A stretch of 64,000 nt of DNA, taken from NCBI GenBank assembly GCA_027924585.1, contig BSBM01000636.1, positions 5,906,001-5,970,000 of the forward strand, read 5' to 3'. A model generated the notes under the pieces. That model made no database searches. It was given only the letters and a program-made list of their open reading frames with translations, and was not told the DNA's origin. A program made the position numbers and the translations under genes. Within the stretch, counting starts at the first letter, position 1, and the number at the start of each line of letters is the position of its first letter. Shown in pieces: positions 41,281 through 53,600 of this stretch. This DNA comes from Larix kaempferi (taxonomy: Eukaryota; Streptophyta; Pinopsida; Pinales; Pinaceae).

Positions 41281-44200
41281 TGTTATCACATATATAGTAG
41301 TCGAGCTACCATACTCTATTTTTCAGATTCCAGTACACTTTTCAGCCAGTTCCCTTACATTGAGATGCTGAGATGAGCATATATTATGGATCATGATTAT
41401 TACATGGACAACAGTTTTGTTCCCCATGCCATGACTGAGTTTCAGGACACTCAGAGAGATGACCGATATAGTCATTTAGCCATTTATACAGAGCAGTCAG
41501 TATTGCCCAGAGTTACAGCAGCAGTTTCAGAGGACAGATGATGGTTCAGATATTGTGCATTCAGGTATATTACTCAGCAGGTATATTATGGTGTTATGGT
41601 TATATTGCTTTTATATTCATTCTTGTAGCATGTTTTAGCATTTAGTATCATGATCTGGTGATCATATAGATATGTGGACCTGGTTGTACTTTTATATATA
41701 TTATATTGTCCCCACTCAGACTTAGAAGTTCACTACCCATACTCATTGGTTTTACCCTCCCTAGGGAGAATAGGGGTGATCATTCCCACCGTACTTTGGC
41801 TTGTTAGTGTTGGTCTCATTATTCACTGTCTTCATCCATCCATTACCTACCAGTTGGTTCATTATCTTGACTTACTATTTGACTAGTGGCATGGAGGGTC
41901 TTCCCCCATTTTAGCCTTTGTGTTGGATAAGCTTCCTTGTTTATTGTGTCTCGGCTCTGAGTTGGTGACAGAACTTACATATGGTGAGTTGGATTGTAGT
42001 CCTAAATCATTATGGTCGGTTGTCCCGATGTTTGGCACTGGTACGAGGTCCCTGTTATCACATATATAGTAGCCGGGCTACCATACATTATTTTTCTGAT
42101 TCCAGTACACTATTCAGCCAGTTCCCTTACATTTGAGATGCTGAGATGAGCATCTATATTGAATCACTATCAGATTTTGGACAGCAGTATATATTCCCCA
42201 TGCCATGACTGAGTCTCAGGACACTCAGAGAGATGACCGATGTAGCCATTATACCATTTGTACAGAGCAGTCAGTAGTGCCCAGAGTTACAACAGCAGTT
42301 TCAGAGGACAGGTGATGAGCATTCAGGTATATGACCCAGCAGGTATATCATTGTGTTATGGTTGTATTGCTTTTATATTTATTCTTATAGCATGTCTTAG
42401 CACCTAGTGTCATGATCTGGTGATCATATAGATATGTGGACATGGTTGATCTTATTATATATATTATATTGTCCCTACTCAGATTTAGAAGTTCACTATT
42501 CATACTCATTGGTTTTACCCTCCTTAGGGAGAATAGAGGTGATCATTCCACCATACCTTGGCTTCCTAGTGTTGGCTCCATTATTCATTGTCTTCATCCA
42601 TCCATTGCCTACCTTTTAGTTTATCACCCTGACTTACTACTTAACTAGTGACATGAGGATCTTTTCCCCACTGTAGCCTCTGTATTGGATGAGCTTCCCT
42701 GTTTATTGTGTCTCAGCTCTGAGTTGGTGACAAAACTTACCTATGGTGAGTTGGAGTTCCTTGTGAATTCCCCCTAGTCACTAAAGTTGTGTTGGCTAAA
42801 CCTGAGACTTTTAGTGCTGCCATGAATACAAAATCTGGAAAAATGAAATGCTATATCTTGTATGAAAAGCCTGTTCATGCAATGTGTTTTTCAACACACA
42901 TGAATGAAAGGCGTGCCAAATGAAAATGGCCATGAAAATAAAATGTTATATCTTTTGGAAATGCAAATACCTAGGTAAACAAGCTGTCCGTGACACACCT
43001 AGAAGTGCTCAGGTAAACAAGTGCCTTAAAAACACACCTGCAGCAGAAAACCTAAAATAAATGTAAATCTATGCAATGTGTTTATAAACACACATAGATC
43101 AAGGCTATGGAAACTTCAGGCCCAAAAAGCAATGGAACTTAAATGCTATATCTAAATTATTGTTGGCCTCATTTGTATTATGGATTGTGCGCATCTGTTA
43201 AAGGTGAATAAACCCTCTTTGAACAACTCATCCATTTGTGAGACACCGCCATTCCCTGTGTTGTTGCTCATTCAGTATATACTACGGTGTGTATTCCCTT
43301 TCCCTTTGCCAAAGTGTCAAAAAGTTAAGTCAGTCAAGTCATCCCTTAGCCTAGCCAGTTTATTTTAGCCTTCACCCTTCACTAGCAAATTGATCACAGC
43401 TATGAAGTGAGTATGACCTTGAAAGTCTAGTCTGAGTAATAATAATAATTAATGACATTATATATTTGGATTTAGATCGCTAGTAATGACTGCTTTGTGT
43501 TATAATTGCTATTTGAATAAGTTGTAAAGCATGCATTAACCTTTGACACTTTGCAGCAGCTTCTGATGATGGTCTGAGTTATATTTGGTCTTGTTGACTT
43601 GGTCAAACCTAGTTTGACCAAGGTCAACCATAGGACATGAGATGGTTGGACCTTGTGATGATATGGATAGATGATATATGGTCTATGTACATGTACATGA
43701 TGATTCTATGCAGCAGATACAGGGTTATGATGATGATTCATGGTTTACAACATTATTTGATCATTTACAGATTATTATTATTTCACCTGTTCCGGTATAT
43801 TGGATATATTATATGATCATGCAGAGACTCATATGGTGTATGAGTACACATCTTGGATGAATTTGGACCTTCTGAGTCCAATGAGACAGTTTATTTTCAG
43901 TTCCGGGCACTTACAATGATGATTGAGCCTCAGTAGGCTATCGCAGTGCAGTTTTGGTCTGCTGGAGACCCTGCCAGAGCAGAGGATTTTTATTCGATTG
44001 ACCTAGGGCGCTGTGCTTGGAGGGGGTGGTCCAACCATTTTTTTTTACCATATTACCCCCCTCCCGGACACACTGGTACCCTCACCTTGACAGCGCAGGC
44101 ACTCCAGGAGGCAGTTTGCGGCAGTTTCACGCTTCCCGAGGCATTTCAGGATTGGTAGAAATGGCTATTGAGGAATTCCATTTGGGCTACTGAGGCAATG

Positions 44201-47200
44201 TCTTGGCATGGGATGATTAGTGATGATGGATTGATGTCTTCCACACCTCCTCCAACAGTTTCAGCTTCATCGGGACCCGCATCCATCACTTATGGCACTT
44301 TCTGATGATTTCTGAGGTCTTTTAAGGCCTACGATTTGTCCATAGAGGCACGATTTGGTACATTGATGACTATTTTATTATTATTGTGCTATGGGGATTG
44401 ACCAAGGGTGGCTAAAATTACCCCTTGGACCCACCATAAGTTTCTTATTATATTTTGTCATCATGATATGGTGGGATTCCCCTCTTCTAGGGCGATTTTG
44501 TCCACTTATGTTATATTTTATGAGTGATCCATGTATTTTATTGCTGAGCTCATCTCGACCATTTATTAGACATTTGTATCTTTTAATCTTAGCCACTCAT
44601 TCAAAAAGTGGTTAGGATTTTGATGTCTCTCCTTCCTATTTAAAGGAGAGAGCTTCTCATTGTAAGGGGTCTTTGGCTCTTAGATTATTGGTATAGAAAA
44701 ACTTTCTTGTGGAAATTCTTGTGGTCTCCTTTGCATATGGTGTTCTTAGATGGTGATTGGAAAGTCTATTGCAACCTAGCATTTGGAATTTATGGTAAGA
44801 TCTATCTTTTTTGGAAATCATTGTCTTGTCTATAGGAGGGCGACTTCAACAAGGGTGATTTTGCAAGGCTTCTTCAAATCGACTTTCTTGGCATTTGCTT
44901 GTATCAAGGGGTTATCATTAGTATCATTGTGATCTATGCTATCTTTCTGTTACTTCTCTTGTGGCATTAGTCTTATCTCTTGATTGCATCAAATCTGATA
45001 TTGTTGACGTTTGTTGTGCAGGAGAGAGGGTGCATTGGCTTCTTAGACTAAATCAACTTCATAGAAAACTACCTCAAAGCTTCTCAAATTGATCGGGTTT
45101 GCATAGATCATCATCATCAAGGCATCTACAAGGTTACCTAGGTAATATCCACAGGTTTGTTTCTCTTATCTTGATTCAATCCATTGACATAACACATAAA
45201 TTGATAAAACCCTTATTATTTCAAACCCTCATTGTTACATTTTCTCAGATCTACTAGCATCTAGTGGGTTGCTGGGTATAATATTGAAAACCCACCTCTA
45301 TAGTATCCTTGGTATCCCGGATCTATAGTTTGGTGAGGATTGGCCTCCATTTGACCCCCTTCCCAAGCCAACTTAGCCTCTCCAAGTGAGGTCGCACTCC
45401 TTGGGGAAGGTGAGTTACCCTAGATCTAGTTGATGGGTAGTTGAGATTCCACTTGTTTCATGATCTACACATCCAATAACCTACCCCCAGATTGTCACTT
45501 TTTTTATTTCTACCTTCTGGGCCCTATTCCACATTTTAAGGGATTTAATCCCCATTTTTTACCACTTGGTATCTTTAAACTCAGATCTAGTAAGATCTAG
45601 CCATCAGATTGCCTTGAAATTGTAGATCCACACCCTCACCTGATCAACCTACTTGGATCTAAATTTTGGATGCCATTGGACTTGTCTTGATTCATCTATC
45701 CCACTTTTAACCCTCCTTGAGCAAAGTCGCACTTCCTTGGGAGAGTGAGTTGGTCCACTTCTAGGACATGGGTACATGAGATTTTTGTGGATTTGGAACG
45801 GGCATAATTCAAAACCTAGGTCTAGTATATCACTTTGTTAAATCTTGCCTTGGGGATAGCATTCCTTGTTTTAAGGGATTGTGGTCCACTTAGGTCAAAC
45901 ACTTGAATCTCTAGATCTAGACCTATTCATCCATCAAGACTTTAATTGCCCACTTGTCTCATGCAATAGGAGTCATCAACCACAAGTTAACTTCACTTTG
46001 ACTCCATTATCCCAATTCCCAAGGCACTGGTCTCTCTCCAAGTCAATTTGACTTTCCTAGATTGTTGGATTAACTTGTGGTTTGACCCTTGTGTGGTGAA
46101 CTAAACCCTTTGGAGTCATCATACTTCATGATCAAGCTTGTCACTTGTACTAGTTAGCCTCAATTCAACCCTTAAACTACCCTGCATTGGACACGGTTCC
46201 CAAGGCAGTGGATTTTCTCATAATTGACTGGTACATTAATCCCAGATCTTATCTTTAAACATTATAAATCACTCCCACATCAACAATGAACCAAAGCTAT
46301 ACTCATTGAACCCCTCACTTGTCTTGTGACTTCATCCTAAGGTCTCGGATAAACCATACACCTTACTTCACTTATAATTAACTTGATTTGGTGTCTTGGT
46401 TTTGATCTCTCCTGTCGGGAGTAGATCGGGTCCCCCCCTTTGTTGTCTGGGCTAGATAACATAAAGCGAAGGTTGCCTCGACTGGCGTGACAACCATCTA
46501 TTGGAGGTCGAAGTGATTGTGGTTGCACCTTTTGAGTTGCCCTTCCCTATTGCCATCCATTAATGGATACATCCATAGGGGTAACTACAGTTTAGGTGAT
46601 AACAGTCCCCCTAGTCACTTAAGATGTGTTGGCTAAAACTGAAAGCTCATGTACTACTTATGGAAATTTATGTAAATTTGCCCAGGAAACTGTAAACTCT
46701 AGAATGTGTTTATCAACACATGTGAGCAAAGGGCAAGAGCAATGAAAAGCTAAAAATGCTCCTTGAAGAGTATAATGAAAGGTCCAAAAAAGCAATGGTT
46801 CTTAAACTCTATATCTAAACGATTGCTGACCTTATGTGTATATGTACAAACATGCCCTGGATGCAAGCTGCAATTAGTTGTGTTTTTTAGCACACCTGAG
46901 ATCCGAAGGGTTATGTAGGCCAAAAAGGCCATGAAATGAAATCAATGGATCCTAATGAACTTGGATCATCTTTTATAAAAGTAGACATGATGCCTAAGTT
47001 GAATAAGCACTCTTTGAACAACTTACCCATCTGTGAGACACTGCCATCTCCTCTGTTATTGCTTGTCTAGCATATGTTAGAGTGTGTATTCCCTTTCCAT
47101 TTCCAAAGGGTCACAATGTCAAGTCAGTAGTCATCCCTTAGCCTAGCCTTTTAACTTTTAGCCCTCACCCTTCGCTAGCAAATTGATCACAACTATGAAG

Positions 47201-49885
47201 TGAGTATGGTCTTGAAAGTCTAGTTTGAGTCATAAGTAAATATTGAAAACCCTTTATATTTGGTTTTAGACATGAGGTGGCAGATCTCAGATGATGCAGA
47301 GATATGATATATGGTCTGGTATAGGTCACCAGGTGGTTCTATGCAGTGGTTTTAGGCTTATGATGATGATTTGTGCTTTTCAGCACTTTTACAGATTATT
47401 ATTATTTGGTCTACCGAGTACATTGGATATTTCATGGGATCATGCAGAGATCCATATGGTGTATGAGTACACACCTTAGATGGATTTGGGCTCTCTGAGT
47501 CCAATGAGATGGACTGTTTTCAGTTTAGGGCAGTTACAGTGATTTTTAGCCTCAGTTGGCTATCCTAGTGCAGTTTTGGCCTGTCAGATGGCTTGTCAGA
47601 GCAAGGATGAGATTTGATTGGTTCACCTAGGGCGTTGTGCATGGAGGGGGTGGTCCAACCACTTGTTATTACCATATTACCCCCCTCCCAGAGAGCTTGG
47701 TGGGCTCACCTTGACAGCGCAGGCACTCCAGGAGGCAGTTTGGGCAGTTTCACACTTCCCAAGGCAGATTAAAAATGGCAAAAATAGCTACTGAGGGATT
47801 CGAATTTGGGATACTTAGGCAAGGGATTGGCATGGGATTATGTTTGATGATGAGTGGGATGTCTTTCACACCTTCTCCAACAGTTTCAACTTTCAATGGG
47901 GCCTACACTCATCACTCTGACATTTTTAATGGATTTTTGGAGTCTCCTAAGGCTCACGACTTTTCCAGGGAGGCACGATTTAGTGCTTAGAGCATTATTT
48001 TATTGATATTGTGCCATGGGGATTGACCAAGGGTGTTAGAAATTACCCCATGGACCCACCATGAGCTAGATCTTATATTTTATCATTGAGATTTGGTGGG
48101 ACCCCCTCTCCTAGGGCGATTTGGTCCATTGATGTATTATTTTATTATTGATCCATGTACTTTTATGTTGAGCTTATCTCAACCATTGATTAGATCACTT
48201 TGATCTTTTAATCTTAGCCATCCATTCAAAAGGTGGTTAGGGTTTTGGTGTCTCTCCATCCTATTTAAAGGAGAGAGCTCCTCATTGTAAAGTGACTTTT
48301 GGCTCTGGATTATTGGAATAGAAAAATACTATTGCATCTACTTGGCTTGTGGTGGTGAATGCTTTTGGAGTTCGACTGTTTGTTCTTCCTTTGCACTAGG
48401 TTATTGGAGATTATCTTGCTATCTTTTTGTCCATGAATTTTTCATCTACAGGTGGAGGTCGATTTGCTTCAAGGAGGTCGCATTGGTAGGGGAGACTCTC
48501 CCTGCCTCTTCTTTGGGGTCTCTTCGTCGGTAACAGGGAGTATTACTATCTTAGTACCTTGTACTTCATATTATCATTTGCTTATGCTTGTATTTCCTCC
48601 ATGCTTGATCATTCTGATTGAATCGATTTCCTTGGTTTGACAGGTAGAGGAGGGCGCACGTGTGCACTAGGGCATCACTTCAAAGCAAGAAAAATCAAAG
48701 ATCTCCCATTTGATCTCTGTGGGAACATTCCTCTTACAACATGGCAACCTCATCCATCACACAGGTATGATCTCAAGGTAAATTTCTCATTCCATGATCT
48801 ATCCATTTGTCTTAGTCATTAAAACCCTCATTTTACACTTTTTCAGATCTACTTGGATCTAGTAGGCTTTTGGGTAAGATATTGAAAACCCACCTCTATA
48901 GCATCCACGGCAATTCAGATCTATAGTTCGGTGTGGATTGGCTTCCATTTGACCCCTTTCCCAAGGCACATTAGTCTCTCCAAGTGAGGTCGCACTCCTT
49001 GGTTGGGTGAGTTTGCTAGGTTCCAAGATCTGGGTAGGTGAGATCCCACTTGATTTGAACTCTCCTCATTTGATAATCTACCCCTAATGCTTCACCTTGT
49101 TGATTTTCACCTTGTGGGCCCCATTCCTCATTTTGAGGGTTGTGCCCCACTTGGGTCACTTGGTGATGCATTTGGAATCTCAGATCTACTAAGATCTAGC
49201 CATTGGATGACCTTGATCTTCAAAACCCACCTTCCTTTGCACCTTGACAACCCCGATCTACAGTTTGGTGGACATTCGACTCCATTTGGCCCAATTTCCA
49301 AGGCATTGATCCTTCTCCAAGCCCTCACGACTTTCCTGGGTTGTTAGATTTGCTTGTGGGTTGATCTTTGTCTGGTTGCTTGCACACTTAGATATTGTCA
49401 TATCCATCTATCAAGCATACCTAGAAACCCCTAACTGTCAGATCTCTGATTTGGGACACTTTCCCTATTTTAAGGGTCACGTTCCCCAAGGCAATTGATT
49501 TTGACCATTTGAAACTAGCTTTGAATCCTGAATCATACTTAATCCTAGAATCACCGTGTGTCATCTTTCCTTGTCACCTCACACCTTTCCTAAGCCTCCA
49601 CAATGGTCCTACTTCCTTAATTCTAGGGTTCCATACCTGTCACCCTACGTACTTCATTAGATTGATTTGATCTGGTGATTGGGTTTATCTCTCTTATTGG
49701 GAGTAGATCTGGGCCTCCCCCTTGCTATCTTGGCTTTGATAGCTAAAGCGAAGAGTGCCTTGATTGGCGTGACAACCATCCTTTTGGGAAACAAAGCTCT
49801 CTTGGTTCACCACTTTAGTTTCTTGTCCCCTCTACCATCAACCTTGGATCCATCTGTAGGGGCAACTACAAGATTGGTGATAACA
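41281..49885 (+). mobile_element. Solo LTR-A copy A3, itself split by solo LTR-A copy A4
   Basis: Starts TGTTATCAC at 41281 and ends GTGATAACA at 49885, flanked by GGACT (41276-41280) and AGACT (49886-49890), a target duplication with one mismatch. Its first 772 bp and last 3.28 kb are collinear with other LTR-A copies once the insertion at 42053-46604 is removed. It contains no coding region: it is a solo LTR left by recombination. TATA-like CTATTTAAAG at 48261. All short open frames inside it are spurious. Confidence 0.9.
42053..46604 (+). mobile_element. Solo LTR-A copy A4, nested in A3
   Basis: 4,552 bp, TGTTATCAC to GTGATAACA, with a perfect 5-bp target duplication GTCCC (42048-42052 and 46605-46609). 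Same family and orientation as its host LTR. TATA-like TATTTAAA at 44637. Contains two copies of a GTCGCACT(T)CCTTGG block (about 45388 and 45728). Non-coding. Confidence 0.92.
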
Positions 49886-50600
49886 AGACTTCAAGATTTT
49901 CTCCTTTGCTTTTGAAGATACCATTGCTGGTGTCTTGCTTCAAACTAATGATCAAGGTAAAGATCAACCCATTGCATACATGATTAGGGCCCTGCAAGCT
50001 TCTTAATTAAAGTATCACATAATAGAAAAGCAAGCTTATGCCTTGGTTAAGTCCCTTAAGCATTTCATAACTTTTATTGGGTATTCTAAGGTAATTGGAT
50101 ATGTTCCTAATTCAACGGTCAAAGAAGTATTGTCTCCAACAGAAGGGATAGTTGAAAGAGGGAGATGGGTTGCTAAAATTCAAGAGTATGATTTAGAAAT
50201 TAAACCCACTAAATTGGTCAAACGGCAAGGTCTAGCTCAAATGTTGACAGAAGGTAATGAAAAAGCTTTAGATATGGTTTGCCAAAATGATCAACAAAAT
50301 TTTTCTCCAAATCTTCATAAGCTAGAACAAGTTGAATGGTATGCGGATATTATTTTCTATCTTAAGCATGGTACACGCCCAAGTCATCTTGTGGGTCATA
50401 ACAGAAGGTCCTTGAAACATAAAGCATCTAAGTATGTCATTACTCAGATAGGACTAGGATGGAAGAATCTGGATGGATTGATCCTTAGATGTGTTGATAA
50501 AGATGAAGCCAAAAATCTCATAAATGAATTTCATGCTGGTTTATGTGGTGGTCACTATGTAGCTAGAACCACAACTCATAAAATTCTTAGAGCCGGTTAC
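49886..50600 (+). pseudogene. Gypsy-2 RNase H and integrase N-terminus
   Basis: Continuation of the polymerase after A3: FSFAFEDTIAGVLLQTND, KDQPIAYMIRALQAS, a stop at 50004, then LKYHIIEKQAYALVKSLKHF and WVAKIQEYDLEIKPTKLVKR (gypsy RNase H), a spacer, VEWYADIIFYLKHG, and the start of the integrase zinc finger (EFHAGLCGGHYVARTTTHKI). It ends where LTR-A copy A5 was inserted; the integrase core is not found in the window. Confidence 0.88.
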
Positions 50601-53600
50601 TGTTATCACACAACTTGTAGTTGTCCCTAAAGGTATCCCATCCGGGATGGTAGAGGAGATGGACAACTAAAGAGGTGACCTAAGAGATGCAACGGTTCCC
50701 AATGCAAGCTGGGAGTCACGATAACCGAGGCACTCTTCACTTTAGATCAAGATAAATCAAGACCAAGGGGGAGACCCTAGCCAATCAATGAAGATTAGCT
50801 AACCCAAAGGTTCCTAGGGAAATGTGTAAGTGAGTTACGAAAACCAATGAGTGAGTTAGATTAAGTGGACCCAAGAGTTTAAGTGTGGTTGAAGAGGCTT
50901 AGGAGGTGACAAGTGTTTCAACCAATGAATGACTAGGGCCACTTATGAAGCTCAAATGGATAGATCTAGTACCATGAAAAGACACAAGTGGGGCCCACTC
51001 CTTAAAAAGTGGGAAATGGTCCGAATGGGGCCCACAAGGTGAGGTTAGGGGTGTGATGGCACTAAGGGGTATGCAATGATGTAGATCTATGGATCTAGGA
51101 TAAGATAGGCAATACCCACATATGGGATGTAGCAAATGACACTAACCCCAAGGAGTGCGAATTACCCAAGGGAGACTAGTGCCTTGAGATGAGGGGGCAA
51201 ATGGAGTCCAAATTTTACAAAAATGTAGATCGGGGTAGTAAAGGCAATTATCAAGGTGGGTTTGAAGTGGCATGCCCCAATATGAGCTAGATCTCCATAG
51301 ATCTTGTTATCAACTGATTTGTACAATAGTTGAAACCTTATTGAGCCGCCAGTGTTGGAACACATCAGTGTTCACTTCCAGAGTATCTGGGTTTCATATA
51401 TTTGGGTCTAGCCAGTTTTGGCTAGCCAGTTTTGTTTTTTGAGTCGACATGACCATGGCCCCATGGGGGCTTGTAATAAAGTGTACTAGTAGGGTCTGAG
51501 TGGCTTGGTTCCCCATGACTGGATTAAACAACTAAGGTATTCCAGGAAGTTTTTTCACCGTCAGATTATACTTTGCTTCAGGCGAGATATAATCTCTTGG
51601 TTTTTCTCCCGCTTCCTCCAAAGCTGGAATGCCCGATTTTGGAAATTTTTGCCATGGGGGGTTATTAGAGTCCAACTATAATGTATAAACCTACTAGACA
51701 CTATTAGAATAGGTTCTGGTCATGTCCTAAGTCTCTAGGACCCCCAGAAAAAATTTCGAAAAAATTTTACCGGACGCGTCGGAATTGGGGTTTTTAATTT
51801 TTTAATTATTTTTAAATTTCTCTATAGTTTAAATAGAGAAATTTGAGTCTGTAATATGTCAGTCATCCGGTGTCCGAATTTAGTGTTTGATGGCTCATTT
51901 CATAAGCCAAAAATCACACATGACCCATGGAGCAGCTAAACCCAACTTTCGGATGTCACTTCAGCCTCATAATTAATATTTTCTCTAAAAAGTCATTTAC
52001 AGAGAAATTATTAATTAAAATAATAAAATTGAATATTTTGGAGATAATCCAAATCTCTCCAAAATTAATCAATTTGATTAAAATAAAAGGCTAAATGACA
52101 TGGCAATAGACATTTATGAAGATTCCAATCAACTCCAAGTGATTCCAGTCAACTATCCAGTCACTAGAAGATTATCCACTTGAACCAATTCGCCCTTCTT
52201 CATGCAAAAATCGATTTAGTGTGTTGTCAAAAGGTAAATGGGTTGGTTGATATGCATTTATGTTTGTGGTAGGCGCCCTCATGACTCACCATAGCTTGGC
52301 TCCTTTACTAATTCGAATTAGCACCTACTTCCACTCCACTTGTCATTCACCAACCAACTCGCACCTACCTCTAGCTCACGTCATTCCTACCTTACTCTCA
52401 CGTGTATCCTTGTTGTAGATTGTTTATTGGGTGGGTGATACTTCCCATGCCTCAATGAAGTCGAGTTTTGCCACCTATCTATTTCACCTACCAACTAAGG
52501 CAAGTTGTCATGCGAATTAGCTCCAAAGCTTGGTGTTGATTGTAATTCGAACTACATGTCTATTGTTTTGGCTCTCACACATGCAAATTCGACCTAGGGT
52601 TTTAGCTAGGAGTTTCTACTATAAAGAGAGGCCCTTTGGGGTTATTATCTCATGGAATTTTTGATGTAAAGTTACTCTGCCATTTTGTGATTGCAAAGCC
52701 ATTGGCTTAAGGAAATAAAGCGACTTTGGAGGTCTATATGTTGTCAAATGCTTTTCATGGAAATGTCTTCATAATATCAAGGTGAATTTGTTATTGTTAT
52801 TTGCTTATAATCTCATATATTGATCTATAATTTGCTTAGAAGGCTTTCTTAAGCCCATAGGATGGGCATTTGAATACAAGTTGTCCATTTATGTTTGGTT
52901 TAAGTGTGATTTAGAAGGAGTAGACTGTAGTTGGAAATACTTATACTATTCTAATCCCACTTTTATTATGCATACTATTATGATCAAGATGTGTTTATGA
53001 GTGATTACTTGTGCATATCCAACAGGTTTTGAAGAGAGATTTGAGCTAGGTTGCATCTTTCATCTCTTCAAAAGGCCAACATTTTCTAACAAATTGTGTG
53101 TGCTCCAGGATCTTTCTAGAGTCAATCTCAAGCATTGAAGGATTTGGCAAAAGGCCTAAATCTAAGGTTCCATCTCTTAAATTCATTTAAAAAATCAACT
53201 TGGTTACTTTAGGCTTCTTTTCTTCAAGCCATCTTGTCTTCTCCTTGAACCTTTTGTATTGACTTGCTAAGCCCTTTCTACCCTTTCTAGATCTTGATCC
53301 AAAGTTGGTTGTTTGTCTTTTCAAGCCATAGATTAGTTTGCCATAAGGTTGAAGTTCCTTCAACCTTGGGGAATAGCTTGGGACTTGTTCCCTTGTGCTC
53401 TCTTCAACACTTGTTGTCGGTGTATCACCGGTTAACCGGAGGATTTCCAAGACAGTGTTTTAAACCCTCAAGTGTTCCACTTGAAATCCTTTGCTCTTGT
53501 CTTGCTAGTCCATTCCTCCTTGCCTTCAAATCTCCTCCTCTTCCCATTCGTTTTTGCCCTCTATTTGCTCTCGTCTACCCTAGAAAACCTTCAAACCCTA

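Larger units (their letters stand above)
36294..50600 (+). mobile_element. Gypsy-2 (family B): Tat/Athila-like Ty3/gypsy element, heavily interrupted
   Basis: Order on the plus strand: primer site, Gag (36582), TIR element (37273-38174), Gag end and protease (38243-39613), upstream RNase H (39511-40191), reverse transcriptase (40232-41280), nested solo LTRs (41281-49885), gypsy RNase H and integrase zinc-finger start (49886-50600), then cut by a minus-strand LTR-A at 50601. No 3' end of its own is identified. Three frameshifts and one stop are visible in the remaining coding DNA. Confidence 0.85.

Noticed and set aside
43946-49915. Frames of 60-86 codons between 43.9 and 49.9 kb
   Set aside because: All fall inside solo LTR-A copies; differing frames between copies show they are not coding.
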